A stretch of DNA of 64,000 nucleotides from Actinomadura montaniterrae (GCF_008923365.1 NZ_WBMR01000015.1:1-64000); one strand, 5' to 3'; shown: positions 24,975 to 33,315, counted from the stretch's first letter. The notes: generated from the letters alone by a model not told the origin. A program made the numbers and translations.

Positions 24975-26062
24975 GACTGCTCCACCGTCTCGTGCCGGCG
25001 GGACGCGCCGCGCCGCGCGGCGATCCAGCGGACCGCCATGGTGATCAGGAAGATCGCGGCGCCGACGATCGCGATCCCGACCACCGCGGAGACGATGTAG
25101 CCGATCGTCGGGTGCGCGTCCGAGGTGAAGTCGTAGCCGTTGAACAGCGCGTGGTGCCAGAAGCCGTTGTACTTGTTCAACCCGCTCGGCACCGCCGACA
25201 GGCCGTACTTGTGCAGGTCGAGGTCCTCGGGGGCGTCCTCGCCGAACGCGCCGCCGGGCGCGAGCAGCCCGAGCGGGGTCAGCACGGCCATGACCGCGAC
25301 CGCGCCGAGCGCGACGTACAGCGGACGGACACGGCGCGGCCCCGCGGGCTTCTCGCCGGGCTTCTCGCCGGGCGCGGCAACGCCGGCGTGGTTGACGCGC
25401 AGCAGCGGGACGTTGGCGCGCTGCAGGTACGCGACGACGCCGCCGGTCAGGATGCCCTCGGCGATGCCCGCGATGGTCAGGTGCGCCAGCATCATCGCGG
25501 GGATCGTCTGGTCCAGGTGGTACGGCGCGTACAGCGGCGCGCCCGCCGAGTTGTGGAACAGGTCGGGCTGGACGCCGAACTCGATCGCCGCCGCGAACGC
25601 CGCCGCGTTGATCCCCGCGTACCCGCCGGCGGCCGCGGCGAGGGCCCGGCGCGGCGCGGTCAGCTCGGACCGCCCGGCGATCAGCTTGTAGACCCCGTAC
25701 CCGGCGAACGGCGCGAGGACGGCCATGTTCGCGCAGTTGAAGCCGAACGCCAGGACGCCGCCGTCCCCGAACAGCAGGGCCTGGAACCCCAGCGCCACGC
25801 TGACCGCGAGCACCGCCGCCCACGGCCCCAGCAAGATCGCGATGATGGTGGCGCCGATCGCGTGCGCGGTGGTGCCGTCCGGGATCGGGATGTTGAACAT
25901 CATCACCAGGAAGCTGACGGCGGCCAGCACGGCCAGCGTCGGCACGTGCCGGTTGCGGACCACCCGCTGCACGCGGCGGACCGCGACCGCCCAGGCCGGC
26001 ACGGCGATGACGTAGCCCACCGCGCAGGTCTGCGGACTGAGGTATCCGTCCGGAATGTGCAT
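24971..26062 (-). CDS. ECF substrate-capture protein CbiM/NikM fused to a PDGLE/CbiN-like domain
   Basis: 363 residues. The protein must begin at ATG 26062 because the family needs Met-His at the very N-terminus (MHIPDGYLSP) to bind Ni or Co. The CbiM domain covers about 1-220 (FNIPIPDGTTAHAIGA, GFNCANMAVLAPF). After a charged linker (GEKPGEKPAGPRR) a C-terminal helix-loop-helix domain (about 255-350) with GGAFGEDAPEDLD resembles the PDGLE/CbiN component. So S and N parts are fused in one chain. A Nur-like box 40 bases upstream favours nickel over cobalt. Confidence 0.92.
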   Translation of the reverse strand: MHIPDGYLSPQTCAVGYVIAVPAWAVAVRRVQRVVRNRHVPTLAVLAAVSFLVMMFNIPIPDGTTAHAIGATIIAILLGPWAAVLAVSVALGFQALLFGDGGVLAFGFNCANMAVLAPFAGYGVYKLIAGRSELTAPRRALAAAAGGYAGINAAAFAAAIEFGVQPDLFHNSAGAPLYAPYHLDQTIPAMMLAHLTIAGIAEGILTGGVVAYLQRANVPLLRVNHAGVAAPGEKPGEKPAGPRRVRPLYVALGAVAVMAVLTPLGLLAPGGAFGEDAPEDLDLHKYGLSAVPSGLNKYNGFWHHALFNGYDFTSDAHPTIGYIVSAVVGIAIVGAAIFLITMAVRWIAARRGASRRHETVEQS

Positions 26063-26101
26063 GCCCACCCACTCACGCTCAACGGCGCACAGAAGCCGCA
26101 G

Positions 26102-26118
26102 TTGCCACCTTCTCGCAA
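26102..26118 (-). promoter_or_regulatory. Nur-like box upstream of the ECF metal transporter
   Basis: Read on the minus strand: TTGCGA-GAAGG-TGGCAA. The Streptomyces nickel regulator Nur recognises about TTGCAA-N5-TTGCAA, matched here at 10 of 12 positions with the exact spacing. The box is 40 bases upstream of the ATG. No cobalamin riboswitch (B12 box, long leader) is seen. Confidence 0.55.
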
Positions 26119-26189
26119 TAAGGTAGTCGAACCCGGGACACCCGGCCACAGTCGCCCCGCCAGGTAAGCCCACTGCGACCCTTTGGCCA

Positions 26190-26290
26190 CTCCGCCCCCT
26201 GCCGCCCGCCCCCTGCCGCCCGCCCCCGGCCACTCACCCCGCGCCGCTCGCGCCCGCGCCACTCACCCCCGCGCCGCTCGTGCCCGCGCC
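26190..26290. repeat. C-rich tandem repeats
   Basis: Between the ECF promoter and the Fpg gene the plus strand is extremely C-rich. CCCCCTGCCGCCCG is present twice in tandem, followed by two 30-base units of CACTCACCCC(C)GCGCCGCTCG with one partial third. No coding function is apparent. Confidence 0.55.
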
Positions 26291-26336
26291 GTTCGCGCCT
26301 GCCGCTCAGGCGCCCCGCCGCCCCACGGGCTCGGGT

Positions 26337-27113
26337 TCAGGCGGGCTGGCAGTGCCGGCACCACACGGTCATCCGGCCGGACGCGCGCCGCCGCGACAGC
26401 CGCGTCCCGCAGCGCGGGCAGGTGCCGTCGGGGTCGTCGCGGGCCCCGGTCAGCCAGGTCCGGCGGGGCGGTACCCGCTCCGCCTCGATCGACGCCCGCA
26501 GGACGTCCCGCATCGCCTTGTGCAGCGCCTTGATCCCGTCCTCGTCCAGGTCGCGGGCCTGCCGCAGCGGATCGATCCGGGCCCGCCAGCAGATCTCGTC
26601 GGCCAGCAGGTTGCCGAGCCCGGCGATCACCGACTGGTCCGTCAGCGCGGACTTGAGCCGCCCGCGGCGCTTCGCCAGCAGCCCGGCGAGATCGTCGCGG
26701 GACAGGTCCAGCGCGTCCGGGCCGAGGTCGGCCAGGCGGCGCTCCGCGTCCCGCTTGTCCCGGGCGAGCCGGACGCCCTGCAGTTTGCGCATGTCGCGGA
26801 AGCGCAGCTCACCGCCGTCGAGCCGCCACACGACCCGGTCGTGCCGGTGCTCCGGCTCCCCCGCCGGATGCCACGACAGCGATCCGGTCATCCCGAAATG
26901 GAGGATCAGCACCGGGCCCTCGGCGGGCGCGATCAGCCATTTGCCCTGCCTGCGCGGCTCCTCGAACCGGTGCCCGCGCAGCGCGCGCGCCAGCCGCTGC
27001 GCGCCCACCCCGCGCAGCACCCCGGCGTCGCGCACCTCGACGGACCGGATCCGGTCGCCGGCGTGCTCGGCGAGCACCCGGCGGAACCCCTCGACATCGG
27101 GCAGCTCCGGCAT
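26337..27113 (-). CDS. Fpg/Nei family DNA glycosylase-AP lyase
   Basis: 258 residues. Starts MPELPDVE: after Met removal Pro is the catalytic nucleophile, followed by Glu. The beta-hairpin lysine is in RRQGKWLI (about 58). The H2TH region includes ALTDQSVIAGLGNLLADEIC, and the C-terminal zinc finger has Cys232, Cys235, Cys252 and Cys255 (CPRCG...CRHC). It excises oxidised bases and nicks the DNA. The PELPDVE start rather than PELPEVE suggests an actinobacterial Nei/Fpg-like subgroup rather than classical MutM. Confidence 0.93.
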   Translation of the reverse strand: MPELPDVEGFRRVLAEHAGDRIRSVEVRDAGVLRGVGAQRLARALRGHRFEEPRRQGKWLIAPAEGPVLILHFGMTGSLSWHPAGEPEHRHDRVVWRLDGGELRFRDMRKLQGVRLARDKRDAERRLADLGPDALDLSRDDLAGLLAKRRGRLKSALTDQSVIAGLGNLLADEICWRARIDPLRQARDLDEDGIKALHKAMRDVLRASIEAERVPPRRTWLTGARDDPDGTCPRCGTRLSRRRASGRMTVWCRHCQPA

Positions 27114-27193
27114 GCCGTCCCCATACCCGGTGTGCGCGTTCCGCGCCCCGGTTTGTCACCGTTGGCCATAGCCCGGGGCCCCGCGCGGGGTTA

Positions 27194-27219
27194 CGTTTCG
27201 GTAGGCCGAATCCGAAACG
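27194..27219. promoter_or_regulatory. Inverted repeat CGTTTCGG-N10-CCGAAACG
   Basis: Perfect 8-base arms with a 10-base spacer in the 161-base divergent promoter between the glycosylase and the secreted hydrolase, about 56 bases before the latter's ATG. Could be an operator or a leader hairpin. Confidence 0.45.
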
Positions 27220-27274
27220 ATCGCTATTCGATTCGACGTCGCATGCCCGACCACCCCACCCCCCGGGAGCCCCC

Positions 27275-28375
27275 ATGCGCCGCAGGCCCGCCGCCGTCGC
27301 GCTCGCCACCGCCCTCACCCTCGGCCTCACCGCCGCCCCCGCGCTCGCCACGCCCGGACCACCCGTCTCGCCGTCCGCCGCGGCCGCCCTCGAAGCGGCG
27401 AAGCTGCCCAACTTCGACCCGCTCACCCCGTCCGCGAACCCCGTCGAGCTGACCAGCGACCCGCACGACCTCGGCAAGGTCACCTACACCTACAACGGCC
27501 AGACGCACACGGTGCGGGACTACCTGAACCGCGCCGCGCAGGGCTTCGTCGTCCTGGACGGAAGCAAGATCGTCGACGAGTGGTACGCCCCCGGCTACTC
27601 CCAGGACTCGCTGTTCCAGTCCTGGTCGATGGCCAAGTCCTACACCGCCGACGCGATCGGCGTCGCCCTCGGCGAAGGCAGGATCCGCTCGATCGACGAC
27701 ACCGCCGGCGCCTACGTCCCCGAGCTCGCCAACACCGCCTACGGGGCCGTGACGATCCGCAACCTGCTCCGCATGGCGTCCGGGATCGCCTGGAACGAGA
27801 CCGTCGACGACGTCCCGCTGCACGTCGGCGTCAGCCTCGGCCTCTACAGCACCCTTCAGTTCGCCGCGACGCGCACCAAGGCCGTCGACCAGGGCACCCA
27901 GTTCAACTACACGAGCCTGAACACCGCCGTGCTCGCGCTCGTCCTCCAGCGCGCCACCGGCCAGCCGTACTACCGGTACCTCCAGGACAAGATCTGGGGC
28001 CCCGGCGGCATGGCCGCCACCGCCTACGTCGGCAACGACTCCCACGGCGACGCCCTCGGCTACTGCTGCATCTACGCGACCGACCGCGACTTCGCCCGCA
28101 TGGGCAAGCTCATGCTGGACGGCGGGCGCGGCGTCGTCCCGGCGTCCTGGGTGGCGCAGGTGGGCACGCCGTCCGGCGTCAGCCCGTCCTACGGGCTCGG
28201 CTGGTGGATCGACGGCACGGACGGCTACTACGCCAGCGGCCTCGGCGGCCAGCTCATCTACGTCTCGACGAAGTACCACGTCGTGATCGTCAAGAGCACG
28301 TTCCTCAACCCGGACGAGGGCGAGACCCTGCCCGCCTTCCGCGCCGTCGCCGCCGAGGTCGCCCGCACCCGCTGA
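27275..28375 (+). CDS. Secreted serine hydrolase, beta-lactamase class C/NylB-like
   Basis: 366 residues with a Sec signal peptide (MRRRPAAVALATALTLGLTA, cleavage near ALA-TP about 25). SxxK motif is Ser118-Met-Ala-Lys121 (SWSMAKS) and the second motif is Tyr212-Thr-Ser214 (NYTS), which has Ser where class C beta-lactamases have Asn. This pattern fits penicillin-recognising esterases and 6-aminohexanoate-dimer hydrolase-like enzymes rather than true beta-lactamases. The third motif is GGQ instead of KTG. Exported; ester, amide or oligomer substrate unknown. Confidence 0.88.
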   Translation: MRRRPAAVALATALTLGLTAAPALATPGPPVSPSAAAALEAAKLPNFDPLTPSANPVELTSDPHDLGKVTYTYNGQTHTVRDYLNRAAQGFVVLDGSKIVDEWYAPGYSQDSLFQSWSMAKSYTADAIGVALGEGRIRSIDDTAGAYVPELANTAYGAVTIRNLLRMASGIAWNETVDDVPLHVGVSLGLYSTLQFAATRTKAVDQGTQFNYTSLNTAVLALVLQRATGQPYYRYLQDKIWGPGGMAATAYVGNDSHGDALGYCCIYATDRDFARMGKLMLDGGRGVVPASWVAQVGTPSGVSPSYGLGWWIDGTDGYYASGLGGQLIYVSTKYHVVIVKSTFLNPDEGETLPAFRAVAAEVARTR

Positions 28376-28384
28376 GCCCGCCCG

Positions 28385-28909
28385 TCACTCCGCCACGTGC
28401 GGATTGACGAACACGTCCTTGATCTCCGCCGCCGTCAGGTCCGTGCGCCCGGTCAGGTCGTTGCGCGGATCGGCGAACCGGAACCGGTACCCGCCGGGAG
28501 GCAGATGCCCGATCTCCCACCAGTTCCCGTCCAGGTCCTTGAGGTAGAACGAGTACACGCCGTGCTGCCGCACCGGCTTGTTCAGCTCCTTGACGCCGTA
28601 CTCGTCCGCGACCTCGCTGATCGCCCGGTACGCCTCGTCCACTTCCTCATCGCTGCCCACGTCAAGCCCATTGTGATAAAGCAGCGGCATATCCGGCCGG
28701 TCCGGTTTCGATTCCACGCACACATACGTGTGGTCGCCACCGAGGCGAATGTAGAGCGCCGCCTTCATCGGCTGGACGACCTCCAGCCCGAGGACCTCCT
28801 CGTAGAAGCGGCGGCTGGCGGCGACATCGGTGATCTTGAGCGTTCCGTGGGACAGGAACCGCGTCTTCACCGCGGGTTCCTTCGACGAACGCTGCGTGAT
28901 CCCGGGCAT
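28385..28909 (-). CDS. VOC (glyoxalase/extradiol dioxygenase fold) family protein
   Basis: 174 residues from ATG 28909, chosen because GGAG stands six bases upstream; an ATG at 28921 would add four residues. One glyoxalase domain (about 15-145): HGTLKITDVAASRRFYEEVL, then YVCVES and SFYLKDLDGNWWEIGHLP. His and Glu residues in SHGTL and WWEIG are at the usual metal positions. The enzyme class within the superfamily cannot be told. Convergent with the secreted hydrolase. Confidence 0.85.
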   Translation of the reverse strand: MPGITQRSSKEPAVKTRFLSHGTLKITDVAASRRFYEEVLGLEVVQPMKAALYIRLGGDHTYVCVESKPDRPDMPLLYHNGLDVGSDEEVDEAYRAISEVADEYGVKELNKPVRQHGVYSFYLKDLDGNWWEIGHLPPGGYRFRFADPRNDLTGRTDLTAAEIKDVFVNPHVAE

Positions 28910-29031
28910 GGACGTCTCCATTCACCATCGACGGCGATGCCCCCATTCCATGCCAGCCGACGACCCATGTCCATAATGTCGAAAAAACAAGCACCCTCCC
29001 GCGGCCCCCTCCCATCCCGCCGCCCTCAGGT

Positions 29032-29658
29032 TCATCCGCGCCAGGCGAGCAACCTGTCGACGTGTCGCCGCCGCAGCCCTTCGGCGGGAGAGACGGGGAC
29101 GAGGCGGATACCGCGATGCGGCCAGGCCTGGCGCCGGGCCCTGAACGGGATGACGTCGTCCAGCCAGGCAAAGCGGCGCCCGTCCGCGTGCCGGAGGATC
29201 GGCGCCCATTTCCGCATCCGGGGGAGCTGCGTCACCGGCAGCCTCGGATCGTCGGGCCGGTACCTGTAGGCCGTCAACGCCACGTAGGGCAGCTCGGGCA
29301 GCCCGAGAAGAGGACCGATATAGGTGTTGGCGTGCTCCTCCCAAGTGCTCGCCCAGACCAGTTCGTAACACTCCCCCAGCTCGGCCAGCCATTCGGCGTG
29401 CTCACCCGAAAGGCGGACGGTGATCCGGATGCGGTGCTCGGCGAAGTCCTCCGGACGGCTGGGCGCCTCCGGATTCAGCACGCCGTCAATGTCCAGGTAC
29501 AACACAGGCTTCGCCGAGGGTCGGGTGCCCGGGCGCGGGATTCCGCCGATGCCCCACGTCATGGGCAGATCATGCCGCACGGCCATTGCGCTCTCCGCGC
29601 CGTCTCGCCATTCGGGGGTTCTGAGCGCTGCGGTTTTGAGGACGTCGAGGGGGTTCAC
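29032..29658 (-). CDS. HAD-domain protein
   Basis: 208 residues from a GTG that overlaps the stop of the small upstream ORF (GTGA). HAD motif I is LYLDIDGVLNPEA (about 52-64), motif II WASTWEEHAN, and the acidic motif FAWLDDVIPF is near 170. The layout matches small HAD proteins annotated as HAD domain-containing in actinomycetes, probably a phosphohydrolase. An internal ATG (MAVRHDLPM) is possible. Substrate unknown. Confidence 0.75.
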   Translation of the reverse strand: MNPLDVLKTAALRTPEWRDGAESAMAVRHDLPMTWGIGGIPRPGTRPSAKPVLYLDIDGVLNPEAPSRPEDFAEHRIRITVRLSGEHAEWLAELGECYELVWASTWEEHANTYIGPLLGLPELPYVALTAYRYRPDDPRLPVTQLPRMRKWAPILRHADGRRFAWLDDVIPFRARRQAWPHRGIRLVPVSPAEGLRRRHVDRLLAWRG

Positions 29659-29810
29659 CGGGCGGCGTGGTCGCGGATGGACGCGACGGAGACGCCGCCG
29701 TCCGGGTGGCAGGACGGATCCGGGTCGGACGGCTGGACGACCGCCAGCGCGCGGAGCGCGGCGGACCGGGCGAGGGCCCGGTCGGGGCCGAGGATCCGCG
29801 CCGCCCACAT
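29655..29810 (-). CDS. Small ORF overlapping the HAD gene
   Basis: 51 residues: begins MWAARILGPDRALARSAALR and ends GVSVASIRDHAAR. Its stop overlaps the GTG of the HAD gene by four bases, the hallmark of translational coupling. No good ribosome site is seen before the ATG, and an in-frame stop (the PEBP stop codon) lies 46 bases upstream. It may be a genuine leader gene or the tail of a decayed gene. Confidence 0.4.
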   Translation of the reverse strand: MWAARILGPDRALARSAALRALAVVQPSDPDPSCHPDGGVSVASIRDHAAR

Positions 29811-29853
29811 CTGCGCGTCCGCGTCTAGCCGAGACCTGCGGGTATCGCGCGGA

Positions 29854-30444
29854 TCACGAGGTGGCGGTGGCGGTCAGGCGGGCGTAGGCCAGTACGTGGG
29901 AGCCCAGGGCGAAGGACACCAGGGCCGGGCTCGCGGTGGCGGGGACGCCGGCGTCCGGGACGTCCAGGGCCAGCACGGTGATCTCGTAGTGGTGCGGACG
30001 GTCCCCGGCGGGTGGGCAGGGGCCCAGGTAGCCGGCGGTCCCGGCGTCGTTGACGCCCGCGGCGGCGCCGACCGGGACGGACGTGGCGGTGGCGGGCAGG
30101 TCGCGCACCGACCAGTGCCAGAAGCCGCTGCCGGTGGGGGCGTCGGGGTCGAACATGGTGACGGCGAAGCTCCGCGTCCCGGCGGGGGCGCCGGACCAGG
30201 ACAGCCGGGGCGGGACGTTCCCGCCGGTGCAGCCGAACGCGTCGGCGTACGAGGCGGCCGGGAACGTCCCGCGGGCCAGGTCGGGGCTGGTGACGCGGAA
30301 GTGCGCGGCCTGTTTCGGGATCGCGGTGCGTACCTTGTGGTACCCGAAGGCGGGGGCGGTCTGGGCGGACGCGGCGGTCACGGACGCGGCGGTGACGGCG
30401 GCGACGGCGGCGGCGGTCAGGGCGGTGACGACTCGTTTCCTCAT
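29854..30444 (-). CDS. Secreted YbhB/YbcL-type PEBP (Raf kinase inhibitor-like) protein
   Basis: 196 residues with a signal peptide (cleavage near ASA-QT, about 27). The PEBP anion-binding motif DPDAPTGSGFWHWSVRDLP and the PPRLSWSGAPAGTRSFAV strand are intact, as is PHHYEITVLALD. Two Cys pairs could form disulfides outside the cell. Bacterial YbhB-type proteins have no settled function. Transcribed divergently from the HTH regulator at 30546. Confidence 0.88.
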   Translation of the reverse strand: MRKRVVTALTAAAVAAVTAASVTAASAQTAPAFGYHKVRTAIPKQAAHFRVTSPDLARGTFPAASYADAFGCTGGNVPPRLSWSGAPAGTRSFAVTMFDPDAPTGSGFWHWSVRDLPATATSVPVGAAAGVNDAGTAGYLGPCPPAGDRPHHYEITVLALDVPDAGVPATASPALVSFALGSHVLAYARLTATATS

Positions 30445-30545
30445 GGCCGCAACGATCCCGGCGTCTCGGAGGCTGGTACAGGTCGTCCGCATCCTGGTAC
30501 GCGGAGTGCCACCCTCACCGGCCCGGAATGCGCCATCCTGGGACG

Positions 30546-31388
30546 ATGACGGCACGGCGCGGCGAACTGGCGGCCTTCCTGCGGGCCGCGCGGGAACGGG
30601 TCCGCCCGGCGGACGTGGGGCTTCCCGACCTGGGGCGCCGCCGCACGCCCGGCCTGCGCCGGCAGGAGGTCGCGGAGCTCGCGGCGGTGAGCGTCGACTG
30701 GTACGTCCGGCTGGAGCAGGGCCGGGTCGGGACGCCAGGATCGGGGGTGCTGGACGGTATCGCGGCGGCGCTGCTGCTGTCCCCGGCGGAGCGCGTCCAC
30801 CTGCACCTGATCGCGCGCGGCGAGGCGCCGCCGCAGCAGCACGTCCCGGCGCCGCTCGGCGGGAGCCTGCGCGCCGTCCTCGACGGGATGCCGCTGCTGC
30901 CCGCCTACGTGGTGGACTTCCGGTTCGACATCCTGGGCCGCAACGCGGCGGCGGCCGCGCTGTTCGGCCCCAAGTTCGGCCACGGGCGGCTCGGCAACAC
31001 GGCCCGCATGCTGTTCCTGGATCCGGAGACCCGCGAGACGAACCTCGACTGGGCGGCGTTCGCCGCCGAGATGGTCGGCAACCTGCGCGTCAACCAGGCC
31101 CGGCACCCGGACGACGCGCACCTCGCCGAGCTGATCGCCGAGCTGCGGACGGCGAGCCGCGAGTTCGCGGCGTGGTGGGACGACCAGCACGTCCACGAGC
31201 GGTCGCGGGGCACGAAGCGGATCCGGCACGCGACGGCCGGCACGATGACGGTCGCCTACGACATGCTCGCCGCGCTGGACGGCTCCGACCAGCGGCTCTT
31301 CGTCCTCACCCCGGCGGACGAGCCGGCCGAGCGGGCGCTGCGCACCCTGGTCGCGGCGCACGCCACCGCGCTGGCCAGCGCCGGCTGA
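30546..31388 (+). CDS. XRE-type regulator with MmyB-like ligand-binding domain
   Basis: 280 residues. HTH at about 10-75 (RRTPGLRRQEVAELAAVSVD with WYVRLEQGR), then the MmyB-like PAS-fold domain from about 105 (LPAYVVDFRFDILGRNAAAA, WWDDQHV, KRIRHATAGTMTVAYD). Proteins of this type in actinomycetes usually regulate an adjacent oxidoreductase or transporter gene and bind a fatty-acid-like ligand. Here the divergent neighbour is the PEBP gene, 101 bases away, which is its probable target. Confidence 0.9.
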   Translation: MTARRGELAAFLRAARERVRPADVGLPDLGRRRTPGLRRQEVAELAAVSVDWYVRLEQGRVGTPGSGVLDGIAAALLLSPAERVHLHLIARGEAPPQQHVPAPLGGSLRAVLDGMPLLPAYVVDFRFDILGRNAAAAALFGPKFGHGRLGNTARMLFLDPETRETNLDWAAFAAEMVGNLRVNQARHPDDAHLAELIAELRTASREFAAWWDDQHVHERSRGTKRIRHATAGTMTVAYDMLAALDGSDQRLFVLTPADEPAERALRTLVAAHATALASAG

Positions 31389-31410
31389 CCTCGCGGCCGC
31401 CGGCCGCGCG

Positions 31411-32733
31411 CTAGATCGGGAGGGCGCCGCGCGGGTGGCCCTCCTCGCGGCCGGTGGCGGTCAGGGCGAGGACGCCGTGGCCCTCGACCCGCGTGCCCGG
31501 TCCGAGCGCGGACGGGTCGACGGACGCGCGGGCCGCGATCTCCGGCGCCTCGCAGGTGTCCGGGACGCCGAGCTCCGCCTTGACCTGCTCGTAGCGGGCG
31601 CGGAACGCCTCGGAGTCGGACGTGTCGACGCCGTCGAAGGCGTCGTCGGGGAACCCGTCCTCATGCGGGAGCAGGTAGCCCTCCTCGGCGGGGTGGCCGG
31701 TGCCGACCTGGTCGTCCTCCTCGAAGGCGTCGTAGTACCGGACGACGCGCCCTTGCTCGGCGATGCACCACGCCGTCCAGCCGTCGCCGCAGCTCGTCCC
31801 GTACCAGTGGGCGGCGCCGAAGCGGGCGCTCAGCCGCTCGCACCAGGCGAGGACGGTGTCGCGCAACTCGGTGTCGTCGTCGTCACCCCCGGGGCAGCCG
31901 AACACCAGCGTCCAGCCGTCGAAGCGGGGCGTGACGTACATGCGGCGGCTGTCGATCCAGCCCCAGCCGTGGTGCTCCTGGCCCCAGGCCGCCGCGCCCA
32001 TCCGCATCGTGACCGGCTCGGGGTCGGAGAGGCCGAACGCGTCGAGGACGGCGTCCTGGTCGCCGGTGGGCAGCGCGAACCACGAGCCGTCCAGGTGCAT
32101 CGGCTCGGGGACCTCGTCCCGCATCTTGATCCGGACGAGCCGGCGCACGAGGGCGAGGTCGCGCTCGTCCAGCGCCTCCGGGCCGCCCGCGGACGCGAGC
32201 GCGACGAGGGCGGGGCGGCGCAGCCGGCCGGCCGTGCGGGACCGCCGGACCTCCCGGAGCAGCGGCACGACCTCCGGGCCGAGCTCGTCCAGCGCCCATT
32301 GCGCGCGCTGCCGGACGTCGTCGTCGGGGTCGGCGAGCATCTCGATGAGGCGCGGAGCGTACGGGAGCGCCCGCTCGCCCTTGAGCTGCATGACGTAGGC
32401 GGTGTTGCTCCGCACCTCGGGGCTCGGGTGCCGCAGGCCGGGCTCGAACGCCGCCAGGTCGTCGATCTCCAGCCCGCTGTACGCCCAGCCGGCGCGCCGC
32501 GCGACCTCGTGCGCCGGCGCCGCGGCCATCGCCTCCATCAGCGGTTCCAGGGCGGGACGCCCGATCCGCCGCAGGACCGTGGCACTGGTGGACCACTCGA
32601 CCGGCGACTCCTCGTCGCACAGCGCGTCCAGGACGGGCCGGACGGCGGGCGCGCCGAGCGCCACCAGCTCGTCGGCGGCCGCCCGCTGCGTCTCCGTGGC
32701 GGCGAGCCGCCGCATCAGTTCCTCGATGCTCAC
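31411..32733 (-). CDS. HEAT-repeat protein with a C-terminal globular domain
   Basis: 440 residues from a GTG. The N-terminal half (about 1-180) is built from HEAT/PBS-lyase-type helical repeats: LVALGAPAVRPVLDALCDEE, TVLRRIGRPALEPLMEAM, ALDELGPEVVPLLREV. The C-terminal half contains GWTLVFGCPGGDDDDTELRD and GDGWTAWCIAEQGRVVRYYD, not assigned to a catalytic family. Probably a protein-protein interaction scaffold. No operon partner. Confidence 0.75.
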   Translation of the reverse strand: MSIEELMRRLAATETQRAAADELVALGAPAVRPVLDALCDEESPVEWSTSATVLRRIGRPALEPLMEAMAAAPAHEVARRAGWAYSGLEIDDLAAFEPGLRHPSPEVRSNTAYVMQLKGERALPYAPRLIEMLADPDDDVRQRAQWALDELGPEVVPLLREVRRSRTAGRLRRPALVALASAGGPEALDERDLALVRRLVRIKMRDEVPEPMHLDGSWFALPTGDQDAVLDAFGLSDPEPVTMRMGAAAWGQEHHGWGWIDSRRMYVTPRFDGWTLVFGCPGGDDDDTELRDTVLAWCERLSARFGAAHWYGTSCGDGWTAWCIAEQGRVVRYYDAFEEDDQVGTGHPAEEGYLLPHEDGFPDDAFDGVDTSDSEAFRARYEQVKAELGVPDTCEAPEIAARASVDPSALGPGTRVEGHGVLALTATGREEGHPRGALPI

Positions 32734-32758
32734 GCGCCCCGACGGTATCGGTGGTCTA

Positions 32759-32770
32759 GGACATTTGTCC
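32759..32770. promoter_or_regulatory. Short palindrome GGACA-TT-TGTCC
   Basis: It sits in the divergent region between the HEAT protein and the small membrane protein, 25 bases before the former. Short, so chance is possible. Confidence 0.25.
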
Positions 32771-32862
32771 CGGCCGAAGGTGCGCGGAACGGCTCTGCCG
32801 CCGGTTCCGGTGCGGGCGGCACGATCGGGATGTCAGCAGGACGCGCACCCGAAGGAGCGGAC

Positions 32863-33306
32863 ATGAACGCCACCCTCACCCGCCGGCAGGCCGCCGCGGA
32901 GCCCGCCCGGCAGGACGGGCTGGACGCGATCAAGCCGCTCCCGATCTGGTTCTTCGCCTTCGAGGGCGTGCTCGGCGCGGCGTACGACATCTGCCACGCG
33001 TGGCATTCCGCGTGGATGGTCGTCGCCGGGATCGCGGCGGTGAACGCCGTCCTCGGCCTGACGGTGCTGCGCCGACGGATCAAGCTCGTCAAGGCGATGC
33101 TGAAGAACGGCCGCACCCGCGTGATCGCGTTCGGGCTGATCGCGCTGCGGATCGGGCTGCACGTCGTCCTCGGCGCTGCCGGCGCCGACGTGACCGGGAC
33201 CGCCGCGCACCTCGCGCTCGCCGGGGTCATGGCCGCCGCGACCGTCGCGCTGCTGTGGTTCGACCAGCGGGTCACCTTCCGCGCCCTCGGCCTCGCGACC
33301 CGCTGA
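32863..33306 (+). CDS. Small integral membrane protein
   Basis: 147 residues with about four hydrophobic segments: IWFFAFEGVLGAAYDICH, AWMVVAGIAAVNAVLGLTVL, VIAFGLIALRIGLHVVLGA, LALAGVMAAATVALLWF. The N-terminal 25 residues are polar. GAAGGAG precedes the ATG by 7 bases. A strong terminator follows directly. Family not recognised. Confidence 0.7.
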   Translation: MNATLTRRQAAAEPARQDGLDAIKPLPIWFFAFEGVLGAAYDICHAWHSAWMVVAGIAAVNAVLGLTVLRRRIKLVKAMLKNGRTRVIAFGLIALRIGLHVVLGAAGADVTGTAAHLALAGVMAAATVALLWFDQRVTFRALGLATR

Positions 33307-33315
33307 CCCCGCCGG

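Noticed and set aside
24975-26072. Upstream extension of the CbiQ frame
   Set aside because: The frame stays open, but this section overlaps the well-supported CbiM/NikM gene; the GTG at 24974 coupled to that gene's stop is the right start.
26063-26180. Possible cobalamin riboswitch before the ECF transporter
   Set aside because: The leader is short and shows no B12-box-like GCCACTG or long pairing; the Nur-like box explains the region better.
26190-26290. CRISPR-like array of short repeats
   Set aside because: The units are adjacent with no unique spacers and the run is simply C-rich tandem sequence.
27275-28375. Annotation as a beta-lactamase resistance gene
   Set aside because: The YxN motif is YTS and the KTG motif is absent, so antibiotic hydrolysis is not supported.
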